Shown one piece after another: positions 10,650 to 18,995 of a stretch of DNA of 64,000 nt. Within the stretch, counting starts at the first letter, position 1, and the number at the start of each line of letters is the position of its first letter. The notes below the pieces were generated by a model that was not told the DNA's origin, did no database searches, and worked only from the letters and a program-made list of their open reading frames with translations. The position numbers and the translations under genes are program-made. Origin of the DNA: Ectopseudomonas chengduensis (GTDB taxonomy: Bacteria > Pseudomonadota > Gammaproteobacteria > Pseudomonadales > Pseudomonadaceae); contig NZ_JACFYZ010000001.1 in NCBI RefSeq assembly GCF_015712065.1, positions 124,001 through 188,000 of the forward strand. Reading direction: 5' to 3'.

Positions 10650-11585
10650 ATGATGTCCGCTGCCAAGGGGATGCTTGGAAAGCTTCCTGTACTGAGTCCA
10701 TGGAAATGGGTGTTGCTGCTGGGGGCCGTGCTGGTTGCCTACCAGATGAAAGCGATGCATCTGGACGACCGTCTCTATTTCTGGATCACGACGTCCTGGC
10801 ATCAGGATGACTGGGCTCAACGTAGTTTGTGGCTACCGGAGTATCGGGTCGAGATCGATGCCAAGCCGGTCGTCGGCGTTTCCGATAATTTCTCTGGTCT
10901 TAGCTACGACGACGACCGCCATCAGATCTGGGCCGTGCTCAACAACCCTGAGCAATTGCTGAGGCTGAGCGTCGATGGCGAGGTTTTGGGCCGCTATCCC
11001 CTGCATGGCTTTCAAGATGTCGAAGGTGTGACCTACCTCGGTGATGACCTGTTGCTTCTGGCCGAGGAACGCAAGCATGCGTTGGTCGCAGTATCTGTGC
11101 CGCACCGTGAGGGTACCTTGCAGCGTGCCGATTATCGCGCACTGACCCTTGGCATCGATCTGAGTGGCAACCAGGGGTTCGAAGGCCTTGGCTATGATCG
11201 GGCAGGCGACCGTCTGTTCGTTGTCAAGGAACACTCACCGCGCAAGCTCTACGAGATTCGTGGTCTCAAACGCAGCCTGCAGGGCGAGTTCGGCCTTGAA
11301 GTGATCGATCGCCAGAACTGGATAGATCAGCGGATATTCGCGAGCGATTTGTCGTCTGTACATTTCGATGAGCGCACTGGCCATCTGGTGTTACTGAGCG
11401 ATGAATCGCGCTTGCTGATTGAACTGGGCAAAGATGGGCAACTGATCAGCTTCCGTTCCCTGCTTCGAGGCTTCGCAGGTTTGCGTGGCAGTGTGCCGCA
11501 GGCCGAAGGTGTCACCTTCGATGCACAGGGAAATCTTTACCTGGCCAGCGAACCCAATCTCTTTTACCGGCTGCAACGCCAATGA
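10650..11585 (+). CDS. SdiA-regulated-domain protein (YjiK-like)
   Basis: About 311 residues: one N-terminal membrane anchor (WKWVLLLGAVLVAYQM), then a periplasmic region of repeated strand motifs (SGLSYDDDRHQIWAVLN, DVEGVTYLGDDLLLLAEE, FEGLGYDRAGDRLFVVKE, VTFDAQGNLYLASEPN) typical of the SdiA-regulated beta-propeller family (PF06977). The name derives from an E. coli expression study; biochemical role is unknown. The frame is open further upstream to 10458, but that extension lacks the family pattern, so the paired ATG at 10650/10653 is preferred; the SD is weak and the start uncertain. Confidence 0.8.
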   Translation: MMSAAKGMLGKLPVLSPWKWVLLLGAVLVAYQMKAMHLDDRLYFWITTSWHQDDWAQRSLWLPEYRVEIDAKPVVGVSDNFSGLSYDDDRHQIWAVLNNPEQLLRLSVDGEVLGRYPLHGFQDVEGVTYLGDDLLLLAEERKHALVAVSVPHREGTLQRADYRALTLGIDLSGNQGFEGLGYDRAGDRLFVVKEHSPRKLYEIRGLKRSLQGEFGLEVIDRQNWIDQRIFASDLSSVHFDERTGHLVLLSDESRLLIELGKDGQLISFRSLLRGFAGLRGSVPQAEGVTFDAQGNLYLASEPNLFYRLQRQ

Positions 11586-11589
11586 CTTT

Positions 11590-12039
11590 TCACCCCCGGC
11601 GGATCAGCCAGATGCCGGCGACGATCAGCAGCAAGCCCGCCACTTTGCTGAAGGTTATCGGCGCTTCACGAAAGCCTGCCCAGCCGAAATGATCGAGGGT
11701 GATGGCCATGGCCAGCTGCCCGGCGATCACCAGCACCATGAACAGCAGCGCGCCCACGCGTGGCCCGGCGAAGGCGGCGGTGGCGATGAAGAATGCGCCG
11801 AGCAGGCCGCCGCTCCAGTGCCACCAGGTCAGCGCCTTGAGTGCACCAAGCCCGGGCATCTCGCGCTGGCTCAGGGTCATCAGCAGCAACGCCAGGCTGC
11901 CGACGGCAAAGGAGATCAGCGCCGCGGCGAAGACGCTGGACAGATGGCGGGCGAGTTGGCCGTTGATACCGGCCTGCAATGGCAGTACCGCACCGGCGAG
12001 GAAGGGCAGGGCCAGCAGCCAGCCGCTGATGTGGTTCAT
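11590..12039 (-). CDS. DMT-superfamily membrane protein, YdcZ (DUF606) type
   Basis: 149-residue integral membrane protein with four or five hydrophobic helices, matching the DUF606/YdcZ half-size members of the drug/metabolite transporter superfamily: N-terminal PLQAGINGQLARHLSS and C-terminal KVAGLLLIVAGIWLIRRG are characteristic. Such proteins probably work as dimers; substrate unknown. It is convergent with the SdiA-regulated-like gene (4-bp gap) and lies 38 bp downstream of the GNAT gene on the same strand, so co-transcription is likely. Confidence 0.85.
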   Translation of the reverse strand: MNHISGWLLALPFLAGAVLPLQAGINGQLARHLSSVFAAALISFAVGSLALLLMTLSQREMPGLGALKALTWWHWSGGLLGAFFIATAAFAGPRVGALLFMVLVIAGQLAMAITLDHFGWAGFREAPITFSKVAGLLLIVAGIWLIRRG

Positions 12040-12077
12040 GGGTAACTCCAGCGAGGAAGGGAGGATGGGGCGAGGCG

Positions 12078-12563
12078 TTACGGCAGGGCTTTTTCCAGTT
12101 GCACCAGTGCCACGCGGCTGCCATCCGGGGCGCGGCGTTCGACGATGCCGACGGTGTGGTAGCCGAGGCGGGTATAGAGCAGCAGCCCGCCTGCATTGGC
12201 GTTGAAGCAGGACACCTTCATCAGCGGCGCTCTGTAGCGCTCCCGCGCAAGCTTTTCCATCACCTCAACCAGATGCTGGGCCACGCCCTTGCCGCGTGCC
12301 CAGGGCGCCACCATCAGGTTGCCCAGGGCGCAGAACTCGCCGTGCTGCCACTGGTAGAAATTGGCGAAGCCGGCGACTTTCCCATCAAGCTCCACCACGG
12401 TGCTTTCGCGCCGCTCGGCGATGGCGGCAGCTAGCTGGCCGACGTTGAGTGGCCAGCTGGCTTTCGGGTAGCAGAAGAACAGTTCATCGATGTTCTGCGG
12501 GAAGCCGACCACGTCGCCGAGATCGGTGGCCGTGGCCGGGCGGTGTTGCAGGTGTGCGTTCAA
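12078..12563 (-). CDS. GNAT-family N-acetyltransferase
   Basis: 161-residue acetyltransferase. The acetyl-CoA-binding motif A is visible (VAPWARGKGVAQHLVEVM), followed by the motif-B region with NANAGGLLLYTRLGYHTVG. The frame is open well upstream into the DUF4136 gene, but that part is a shadow. The natural start is TTG at 12563, 17 bp after the stop of the upstream lipoprotein gene and about 9 bases after AAGGA; no in-frame ATG fits. The substrate (small molecule or peptide) is not predictable. Confidence 0.82.
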   Translation of the reverse strand: MNAHLQHRPATATDLGDVVGFPQNIDELFFCYPKASWPLNVGQLAAAIAERRESTVVELDGKVAGFANFYQWQHGEFCALGNLMVAPWARGKGVAQHLVEVMEKLARERYRAPLMKVSCFNANAGGLLLYTRLGYHTVGIVERRAPDGSRVALVQLEKALP

Positions 12564-12579
12564 GCTGGGTGGTCCTTGT

Positions 12580-13134
12580 TCAGCGCGGTGGATACTGCGA
12601 GAGCACCTGGGTGACGGTTTCGCGGATCGCCCGTTCGCGTTCCGCCGGGCTGGGCGCTTGGTTGCGCATGATCTGCTCGCCGCTGCCGCGCCACACCAGT
12701 TTGCCGTCTTTGCCGTCGTAAAGATCGATCTGCAGGGTGGCGACCTTGTAGTCCACGCGGCGCGTTTCGGTGAAGGCCGGGCCGCCCCAGTAGCCACCCC
12801 AATAGCCGCCCCAGCCACCGCCGTACTGGGTGGTGATCTGATCCTGACGCTCGTCGACGATCAGCACACTCTGGACTTTCAGGTCACCCTGGCCGTCGGC
12901 CGCCTGGCGCAGGCCGCGCTGCTCGAGCTGCTCGGCGACCGCCTGACTGATGCGCGCCTCGGTGATATCGCTCTTCAGGCGCGCGTCATCGGGCTGGTAG
13001 GCGAGCTTGTCGTCCATCCAGCTCCAGCTGCGGTAGGCGCCGAAGTCACGACTGGGGTCGAAGTCGCGTTCCAGGCTGACGCTGGCGCAGCCACTCAGCA
13101 GCAGGGCCAGGATCAGGTAGGACAGGTTACGCAT
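12580..13134 (-). CDS. DUF4136 lipoprotein with W/G/Y-rich repeat
   Basis: 184-residue predicted lipoprotein: signal peptide MRNLSYLILALLLSGC with lipobox LLSGC, Cys the modified residue, then the DUF4136 fold (FGAYRSWSWMDDKL, RISQAVAEQLEQRGL, LVWRGSGEQIM). Family members are small outer-membrane-associated lipoproteins of unknown function. It contains a tandem GGGWGGYWGGYWGG tract at about residues 104-117, which its neighbour lacks. Its paralogue lies directly upstream on the same strand (21-bp gap), indicating tandem duplication and an operon that continues into the GNAT gene. Confidence 0.88.
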   Translation of the reverse strand: MRNLSYLILALLLSGCASVSLERDFDPSRDFGAYRSWSWMDDKLAYQPDDARLKSDITEARISQAVAEQLEQRGLRQAADGQGDLKVQSVLIVDERQDQITTQYGGGWGGYWGGYWGGPAFTETRRVDYKVATLQIDLYDGKDGKLVWRGSGEQIMRNQAPSPAERERAIRETVTQVLSQYPPR

Positions 13135-13155
13135 GATGCTCTCCGGGGCAGTCGA

Positions 13156-13737
13156 TCAATAGGGTGGGTAGCCGTTAAGCGCGCTGCGGATGGCCGCGCG
13201 CATGGCGTCGGCCTGCGCTGCCTGATCCTTGCCGGTCACGGCTTCGCCGCTGCCTGACCAGACCACCTGGCGGTCGCGTGGATCGATCAGTTCGATGTGC
13301 ACCACCGCCACTTTCTGTTCGTAGGTGCGCACGATAGGGACGCTACCGTAGGCGCCGTAGCGGCGATCCCAGTGGCTGCCGGTGCCGTAGTAGCCACCGA
13401 CGTTGTCCTGATATTGGCGCAGGCGGGTTTCCTGGCTGATACGGGCGTTGACCAGCACGTCGCCGGGACCATTGAGTGCCGGACGCAGGCCGTACTGGTC
13501 GAGGCCGGCGCTGACGCTGTCGGCCAACTGATCGCCGCCAGGCGCACGGCCATCCAGCCAGCTCCAGCTGCGGTAGCGGCCGTAGTCACGCGGTGCCGCT
13601 GGATAGGCGCTGCGGTCGAAGGTCGTCGCCGCGCCAGGCGGTGCCGGCGGCATCGGCAGTGATTCGGCCTGGTAAGGGTTCTGGCTCTGGCAGGCGGCCA
13701 GCAGCGGCAGGATGAGTATGGCTATGGCGGTGCGCAT
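13156..13737 (-). CDS. DUF4136 lipoprotein (paralogue)
   Basis: 193-residue predicted lipoprotein. Start chosen at 13737 because GGAG sits seven bases upstream and the signal peptide [16 protein letters not shown] begins there; a longer frame to 13764 adds nine residues that disrupt it. DUF4136 motifs shared with the downstream copy include [13 protein letters not shown] and [14 protein letters not shown]. The segment between them has [18 protein letters not shown], a looser aromatic/glycine tract than the tandem repeat in the paralogue. First gene of the likely DUF4136-DUF4136-GNAT-YdcZ operon. Function unknown. Confidence 0.87.
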   Translation of the reverse strand: MRTAIAILILPLLAACQSQNPYQAESLPMPPAPPGAATTFDRSAYPAAPRDYGRYRSWSWLDGRAPGGDQLADSVSAGLDQYGLRPALNGPGDVLVNARISQETRLRQYQDNVGGYYGTGSHWDRRYGAYGSVPIVRTYEQKVAVVHIELIDPRDRQVVWSGSGEAVTGKDQAAQADAMRAAIRSALNGYPPY

Positions 13738-13823
13738 GGTCGTCTCCGTGGTCGCGCGCGACATCCCCGATGGCTTCAGGCTACGCCGGACTGTCGGCTT
13801 CGTCCAACGCGTGCGCCGCGACT

Positions 13824-14573
13824 TCAGCGTGGTCGGCAGATCCAGTGCAGGTAGCGGCCGAGCCCCTCGAAGCTGGGGTGACGGCGGTGCGTCAGTTCCA
13901 TTTCCAGCAGGTCGATCAGCTCGGCCTTGGCCTGGAATTGCTGCGGCATGTAATCGTGGAAAACGCGTACGCCGCTACGGCTTTCGACCTGCCAGTAGGC
14001 TGCGAGTTGCGTGTCCAGCTCCCGTGGGTCGACCGGTTGCTGTGGCGTCAGGCTCTGTTTCTCGCCGGCGAAGTGTTCCTTGCGCAGCTTGCGAAAATGC
14101 CCCTTGAGCAGGTTGCGGTAGATCAGCGCGTCCTTGTTGTAGAAGGCCAGCGACAGCCAGCCATCTTTGGCCGTCAGCTGGTGCAGCACCGGCAGGATGG
14201 CTGCCGGCTCGGCCAGCCACTCCAGCACGGCGTGGCATAGCACCAGATCGTAGGGCTCTTGCAGTTGGCCGAGCAGTTCCTGCCAGGGCGCCTGGATGAA
14301 CATGGCGTTCTGGCCGGCTTCGGCGAAGCGCTGGCGCGCACCTTCGAGCATGGGTTCGGCCGGCTCGGCCAGGGTGACCTGGTGACCGCGCTGGGCCAGC
14401 CACAGGCTCATGTGGCCCAGGCCGGCGCCTACGTCCAGTACGCGTAGCGGGCGATCCGGCAGCGCCTCGGCCAGGTCGGCCTGCAGTACGGCGAGGCGGA
14501 TGGCACCCTTGGCGCCGCCGTAAATCTTCTCGGCGAAACGGGTGGCGAGTTCGTCGAAGTGGCGGTCGCTCAT
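13824..14573 (-). CDS. cmoM: tRNA 5-carboxymethoxyuridine methyltransferase
   Basis: 249-residue class I SAM-dependent methyltransferase. Motif I ([17 protein letters not shown]), the acidic loop ([10 protein letters not shown]) and the family signature ([20 protein letters not shown]) match CmoM (formerly SmtA), which converts cmo5U to the methyl ester in the wobble position of tRNAs reading NYN codons. The C-terminus ([12 protein letters not shown]) is also conserved. Start at 14573, whose ATG overlaps the TGA of the MazG-like gene by four bases (translational coupling). Longer upstream frames are shadows. Confidence 0.9.
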   Translation of the reverse strand: MSDRHFDELATRFAEKIYGGAKGAIRLAVLQADLAEALPDRPLRVLDVGAGLGHMSLWLAQRGHQVTLAEPAEPMLEGARQRFAEAGQNAMFIQAPWQELLGQLQEPYDLVLCHAVLEWLAEPAAILPVLHQLTAKDGWLSLAFYNKDALIYRNLLKGHFRKLRKEHFAGEKQSLTPQQPVDPRELDTQLAAYWQVESRSGVRVFHDYMPQQFQAKAELIDLLEMELTHRRHPSFEGLGRYLHWICRPR

Positions 14574-14875
14574 TTGAGGAAGCGCCGTTCGTTGTCGGCT
14601 AGCTTGTCGAGTACGGTCTGGTTCATGTCGAGGCCCAGCTCGCTGCACAGTTGCAGCAGGTAGAGCACCACATCGGCCACTTCCTGCCCGGCATGGGCGA
14701 GCTGCTCTGGGGGCAACTGGCGCGACTGCTCCTCGCTCAGCCACTGGAAGATTTCCACCAGCTCGGCCATTTCCACGCTGGCGGCCATGACCAGGTTCTT
14801 CGGGCTTTGGTAACGGCGCCAGTCGTTGTGATCGCGAATGGCGTGCATGCGGGCGGTGAGTGCAGCGATGTTCAT
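14570..14875 (-). CDS. MazG-like nucleotide pyrophosphohydrolase
   Basis: 101-residue all-alpha NTP pyrophosphohydrolase of the MazG/DCTPP1 superfamily, expected to hydrolyse aberrant or excess nucleoside triphosphates to monophosphates. The metal-binding pattern is intact: SVEMAELVEIFQW (ExxE) followed by HAGQEVADVVLYLLQL (ExxD). Length fits the short single-domain subfamily, not full MazG. The ATG at 14875 is the first one that preserves the family N-terminus MNIAALTARMHAIRDHNDW. It overlaps cmoM by ATGA. Confidence 0.88.
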   Translation of the reverse strand: MNIAALTARMHAIRDHNDWRRYQSPKNLVMAASVEMAELVEIFQWLSEEQSRQLPPEQLAHAGQEVADVVLYLLQLCSELGLDMNQTVLDKLADNERRFLK

Positions 14876-14952
14876 GGTGCGGCTCCTGTCGAGCCGCATA
14901 GCTTCGGCTCGAACGGAGGTGACCGCAAGTCGTTGGTGGGAGCGCATGGCCC

Positions 14953-15016
14953 GTAGCCCGGATGCAATCCGGGGGCGCGTGTCGAGAATATTCACCCCGG
15001 ATTGCATCCGGGCTAC
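14953..15016. repeat. Facing pair of REP palindromes
   Basis: GTAGCCCGGATGCAATCCGGG and its reverse complement face each other across about 20 bases, giving a long stem between the MaoC gene and the MazG-like gene (same strand). It may act as a transcript stabiliser or attenuator; same family as 4757, 25275 and 54640. Confidence 0.85.
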
Positions 15017-15017
15017 G

Positions 15018-15875
15018 TCAGGCAGGCAGCGGCTGCCAGCTACCGGCCATATGCGGGGTGTCGCTTTCGCCGATGAGGCGGAACTGGCCGTTGGCGCCCG
15101 GCTCGCTGGCTTGCAGGGCCACGTGGGTGGGCAGCAGCACCGGCTTCTGGAACCGCACCTCGACCACGTAGCCGGCCTGCGGCAGGTGTGCCTGCAGGGC
15201 CGCCAGGCTGCGCGCCTTGTTCCACAGACCATGGGCGATCGCACGCGGGAAGCCGAACAGACGTGCCGTTGCGGCGTACAGGTGGATCGGGTTGTAGTCT
15301 CCAGCCACGCGCGCGTAGCGCCGTCCGGTATCGGCGGGCGCGCCCCAGTCGGCCAGTGGCGTCAGCTCCAGCGGCGGCTGTTCGGCGCGCAGTGGCACCT
15401 GCCCTTCGAGACGCAGGGCGCGGCAGAGAATGCGGCTGTCACCTTCCCAGAGCAGGCCGAGCTGATCTTCCAAACGGGTGATCAGGCTGAAAGTGGCGCC
15501 CTTGTCGTGCGGTTGCAGGTCAGTGACCTGCACGCTGATCTGGAACGGCCCCAGCCCGCCCAGCGGACGCAATACGCGGACACGATTCTCCAGATGCACC
15601 AGGCCCAGCAGTGGGAACGGAAAGCGGCGGTCGGTGAGCAACTTCATCTGCAGACCGAAGGCCAGCACATGCGGATAGACCGGTGGCAGGTAGGGGCTGT
15701 CTGCGATAGCGCAGACCTGGCGATAGCGCGCCAGGTGCTGCGGCTCCACCTCCACACGGCAGCGCAGACCGATATTGGGCAGCTGGCGGCCAGTCACCTT
15801 GCGGCGCAGGGCTGCGCGCAGGAACAGGCCGGGCAGGGCCGGTGTTGTATCGAGATCGAGCCAGTCGATGGCCAT
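15018..15875 (-). CDS. MaoC-like hot-dog dehydratase
   Basis: 285-residue protein with two hot-dog halves. The second carries the hydratase-2 motif YARVAGDYNPIHLYAATARL followed by FGFPRAIAHGLW, including the catalytic Asp and His pattern for (R)-specific addition of water to enoyl-CoA/ACP. Such proteins supply the dehydratase/hydratase step of fatty acid or polyhydroxyalkanoate metabolism. The neighbouring ketoreductase and thiolase could supply reduction and condensation/cleavage steps. The ATG lies after CCAAGGAGTTCGCC, a strong SD. The precise acyl chain cannot be inferred. Confidence 0.87.
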   Translation of the reverse strand: MAIDWLDLDTTPALPGLFLRAALRRKVTGRQLPNIGLRCRVEVEPQHLARYRQVCAIADSPYLPPVYPHVLAFGLQMKLLTDRRFPFPLLGLVHLENRVRVLRPLGGLGPFQISVQVTDLQPHDKGATFSLITRLEDQLGLLWEGDSRILCRALRLEGQVPLRAEQPPLELTPLADWGAPADTGRRYARVAGDYNPIHLYAATARLFGFPRAIAHGLWNKARSLAALQAHLPQAGYVVEVRFQKPVLLPTHVALQASEPGANGQFRLIGESDTPHMAGSWQPLPA

Positions 15876-16064
15876 TGGCGAACTCCTTGGCGAATGAATG
15901 ACAGCAGCTTAACCCTCAGACCCACGCTGGCATTGGCTGTTCTGCCCAGCGTGTGCGCAGGCTAGCCAATCGGTCTGCGACGTGGTTTGCGCGCGGCGGC
16001 TCGCTGCCCCTAAGATGGCGCCGTTCACGAATAATGCTCACTAATAAGAAGAACAGCAGGAATC

Positions 16065-17057
16065 ATGCGTGACCTGACCGACGATGTGGCGCTGATGCGC
16101 CCGGTAATCGATGCCCTGCGTGCCAGCGGAACTGATCCTGACCGCGTGCTGGTGCGCGTTGGCCTGCCTCCTGGCGGGCTGCCGGCTGGCCGCTTTCCCC
16201 ATGCGGCCCAGGCCGCGTTCTGGAAGGCCGCCAGCGAAGAGTGCGGCGAGGAGCACGTCGGCCTGTACCTGGCCCAGCACCTGCCCGCTTTCCATGGCCT
16301 GCTTCTGGAATACCTGTTTCTCTCCAGCGAAACCTTTGGCGTTGGCCTGCGCCACGCGCTGCGCTACGTGCGCCTGCTCTCCGACACCCTCAGCGCGCGT
16401 CTGGACGTGTACGGCGATGTGGCCGTGCTGACGTTGGGCGTGGAGACCGACACGCCGCGGCATTTTCCGGAGATGTTGGCAGGGGCGGTGATCCGTCTGT
16501 TCGCGGCCTTGACCGAAAACGATTTCCGCCCGCGTGAAGTGCGTTTCATGCATGCCGAGGGCGCATCCGCTGAGCGCTATCAGGCGGTTTACGGCTGCCC
16601 GGTGCGCCTTGGCGCCGAGGACTGCGCGCTACTGTTCGACGCTGCAGTGCTGGACAAGGCCTCGCGCCACGCCGCCCCGGAATTGTTGCGCATGCACGAA
16701 TCGCTGGCGCGGCGGCAATTGGCGGAAGTGGAGAGGCTGGACCTGGTGCGCCAGGTGCGCGAGCTGATCGCCGAGTTGTTGGTCAATGGCGGCGCCACCC
16801 TGGAGCAGGTGGCGGCGCGCTTGAACATGCCGGCACGGCGCTTGCGCGAGCGCCTGGCCATGGCCGGGGTGCGCTTCAACGACCTGATCACCGACTACCG
16901 CTGTCGCCTGGCCAAGGAGCTGCTGCTCAAGACCGACGAGCGCATCGAGGTGATAGTCGAGCGCACCGGCTTCTCCGAGCCGAGCACCTTCTACCGCGCG
17001 TTCAAGCGCTGGGTCGGGGAAACGCCGGTGGAGTTTCGCAAACGCGGCAAAGGTTGA
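16065..17057 (+). CDS. AraC-family transcriptional regulator (OruR/ArgR-like architecture)
   Basis: 330-residue regulator with an N-terminal arabinose-binding-like domain (PF12625 type, about residues 20-200) and a C-terminal double helix-turn-helix (TLEQVAARLNMPARRLRERL; then GFSEPSTFYRAFKRWVGETP). It is divergent from the MaoC gene and convergent with the ketoreductase gene, a position suited to controlling the surrounding acyl-metabolism genes; this regulatory link is inference from context. The start is supported by CAGGAAT about 6 bases before the ATG. Confidence 0.92.
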   Translation: MRDLTDDVALMRPVIDALRASGTDPDRVLVRVGLPPGGLPAGRFPHAAQAAFWKAASEECGEEHVGLYLAQHLPAFHGLLLEYLFLSSETFGVGLRHALRYVRLLSDTLSARLDVYGDVAVLTLGVETDTPRHFPEMLAGAVIRLFAALTENDFRPREVRFMHAEGASAERYQAVYGCPVRLGAEDCALLFDAAVLDKASRHAAPELLRMHESLARRQLAEVERLDLVRQVRELIAELLVNGGATLEQVAARLNMPARRLRERLAMAGVRFNDLITDYRCRLAKELLLKTDERIEVIVERTGFSEPSTFYRAFKRWVGETPVEFRKRGKG

Positions 17058-17065
17058 TGCCATCC

Positions 17066-17114
17066 TGTGGGAGGGGCTTTAGCCGCGACCGTCGCCGCTG
17101 AAGCGCCTCCCACA
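17066..17114. repeat. REP-like hairpin between convergent genes
   Basis: TGTGGGAGGGGCTTTAGCCG faces CGCTGAAGCGCCTCCCACA, forming a long imperfect stem between the 3' ends of the AraC regulator and the ketoreductase. It is well placed as a bidirectional terminator. Confidence 0.75.
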
Positions 17115-17180
17115 CATAGTCACTCGTGACCGTAGGGTGGGCCGGGCGGCGATCCGCTTCAGCCCACCAGCGCAACGGTC

Positions 17181-18536
17181 TCAGGCGCCCAGCAGGCTTT
17201 GCCCACACACGCGCAGCACCTGCGCGGTCACCGCGCCCGAGCCCGGCTGGGCGAACCAGGCCACGGCTTCGGCGACATCCTGCGGCAGGCCGCCCTGGCT
17301 CATCGAGTTCATCCGTCGCCCGGCTTCGCGGATGCCCAGCGGAATGGCGGCGGTCATCTGGGTTTCGATGAATCCAGGAGCAACCGCATTGATGCTGATG
17401 CCTTTCTTCGCCAGGGCCGGCGCCCAGGCCTGAGCCAGGCCGATTACACCGGCCTTGCTCACCGCGTAGTTGGTCTGGCCCATGTTGCCGGCGATGCCGC
17501 TGATCGAGGCGATCAGCACCACGCGGCCGTTGTCGTGCAGTTTGTCGGCGTCCAGCAGCGCCTGGGTCAGAACCTGCGGCGCCTTGAGGTTGACGTCGAT
17601 CACCGAGTTCCAGAACGCGTCGCTCATCTTCGCCAGGGTCTTGTCGCGGGTGATGCCGGCGTTGTGCACGACGATGTCGAGGCCGTCGGGCAAGGCTTCG
17701 ACCAGGAGCTGCGGCGCATCGTCGGCGCAGATATCCAGGGTCACCGCCTGCCCACCCAGGCGCGCGGCCAGCGCCTGCAGCGCATCGGTCGCCTGGGGTA
17801 CATCGAGCAGCACCACCTCGGCGCCGTCACGCGCCAGCACTTCGGCGATGGCGGCACCGATGCCGCGCGAGGCGCCGGTGACCAGGGCCTTCTTGCCGGC
17901 CAATGGGCGCGTCCAGTCCTTGACCTGTTCGCCGCAGGCGCCTAGGCGCAGCACCTGACCAGAAACATAGGCACTCTTGGGCGAGAGGAAGAAGCGCAGC
18001 GCGCCCTCCAGTTGCTGCTCGCCACCCTTGCCGACATAGAGCAACTGCACGCTGCCACCGCGACGGATTTCCTTGCCCAGCGAGCGGGTGAAACCTTCCA
18101 GTGAACGTTGCACGCTGGCGGTGATCGGGTCTTTGATCGACTCCGGCGCACGCCCCAGCACCACCACGCGAGGGCTGTTGGCCAACCCCTTGAAGGTGGG
18201 CTGGAAGAAATCGCGCAGCTCGATCAGTTGCTCGAAGCGGGTCAGGTGGCTGGCGTCGAACACCAGCGCCTTGAGTTTGGGGCCGTGCTCGGCGGTCCAG
18301 CGGGGCAGGTCGAGCTGGCCGTCGCGAGCTGAGAACAATTGATCGGTGAGCTTGTTGGCAAAGGGCATCACGGCCTGGAGCAGTTCGCCTTCACCACCGA
18401 GCAGCAGGGCGCCGTCCACCGGTCGCACGCGGCCGGCCATCCAGCGTTCCAGGCGCACAGGCGCCGGCAGGCCGAGGGCGCCAACCAGGCGGCGGCCAGT
18501 GGAGGAGTTGGCGAAAGCGAGGTAACGATCGGACAT
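17181..18536 (-). CDS. 3-oxoacyl-ACP/CoA reductase, high-molecular-weight FabG (FabG4 type)
   Basis: 451-residue short-chain dehydrogenase about 200 residues longer than ordinary FabG. The C-terminal half is a full classical SDR: cofactor motif VTGASRGIGAAIAEVLA, VHNAGITRDKTLAK, catalytic Ser in SISGIAGN and YAVSK (Tyr/Lys). The N-terminal ~200 residues are a degenerate Rossmann-like domain, as in mycobacterial FabG4. Start at 18536, after GGAG, chosen because MSDRYLAFANSSTGRRLV is the usual N-terminus; a longer open frame to 18674 is spurious. It is divergent from the thiolase and near MaoC and AraC genes, suggesting one acyl-chain module. Confidence 0.9.
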   Translation of the reverse strand: MSDRYLAFANSSTGRRLVGALGLPAPVRLERWMAGRVRPVDGALLLGGEGELLQAVMPFANKLTDQLFSARDGQLDLPRWTAEHGPKLKALVFDASHLTRFEQLIELRDFFQPTFKGLANSPRVVVLGRAPESIKDPITASVQRSLEGFTRSLGKEIRRGGSVQLLYVGKGGEQQLEGALRFFLSPKSAYVSGQVLRLGACGEQVKDWTRPLAGKKALVTGASRGIGAAIAEVLARDGAEVVLLDVPQATDALQALAARLGGQAVTLDICADDAPQLLVEALPDGLDIVVHNAGITRDKTLAKMSDAFWNSVIDVNLKAPQVLTQALLDADKLHDNGRVVLIASISGIAGNMGQTNYAVSKAGVIGLAQAWAPALAKKGISINAVAPGFIETQMTAAIPLGIREAGRRMNSMSQGGLPQDVAEAVAWFAQPGSGAVTAQVLRVCGQSLLGA

Positions 18537-18995
18537 GAAGGGCTCCTGCGGGCGAATCGAAAGTCGTGTCACTGTACGCGGCAGTTGGCAAAGCGCAATT
18601 GACTCTGTTGCCTCACATGCCGGCAAGGCGGCCAATGTTCGTACCTGTTTGAGGTTTAGCCTTTGCAGACACAAGGCTACAGTGTCAGAACCTGTTCACG
18701 ATCTGCTGCGCATCGGCCCTACTGCGTTAAAAACAGTCTCGGCAAGCCGCTTGCGGCTAACGCGCTTAAGCGCGGCCCGGAGGGCGAGCAAAGCGAGTAC
18801 TGCTCATTTACAGCTCGTAAAGTCGAGCGCGACTCCGAGCGCTCCTCGCCTGTTTTTGCGGGGCCGCCATCGGTGTTGTATGGCTCTAGCTCACGAGATC
18901 GTGAACAGATTCTACGTCTCATGTTTCTGGGAACCGGCTGACGGGCAATAGTTCGCCACAGGTTTCTTCGATTTCTCGACCAGCAAGGAGTCCCC
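18537..18995. other. 459-bp divergent intergenic region between fabG4-like and thiolase genes
   Basis: It contains promoters for both divergent genes (none clear-cut by eye) and the largest copy of the MITE-like element at 18687-18913. No coding sequence is convincing. The thiolase SD is AGCAAGGAG just before its ATG. Confidence 0.6.
18687..18913. mobile_element. MITE-like inverted-repeat element, copy A
   Basis: 227-bp non-coding element. Its ends AGAACCTGTTCACGATCT and AGATCGTGAACAGATTCT are 17/18 complementary. The interior is a series of nested palindromes including the core GCGTTAAAAACAG...CTGTTTTTGC and TGGCTCTAGCTC. Three shorter copies lie at 20316, 23286 and 43304. No transposase gene is present, so it would be non-autonomous. 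Confidence 0.75.

Noticed and set aside
12078..12818. Longer GNAT protein overlapping the DUF4136 gene
   Set aside because: The upstream part overlaps the DUF4136 coding region; TTG at 12563 has a proper SD.
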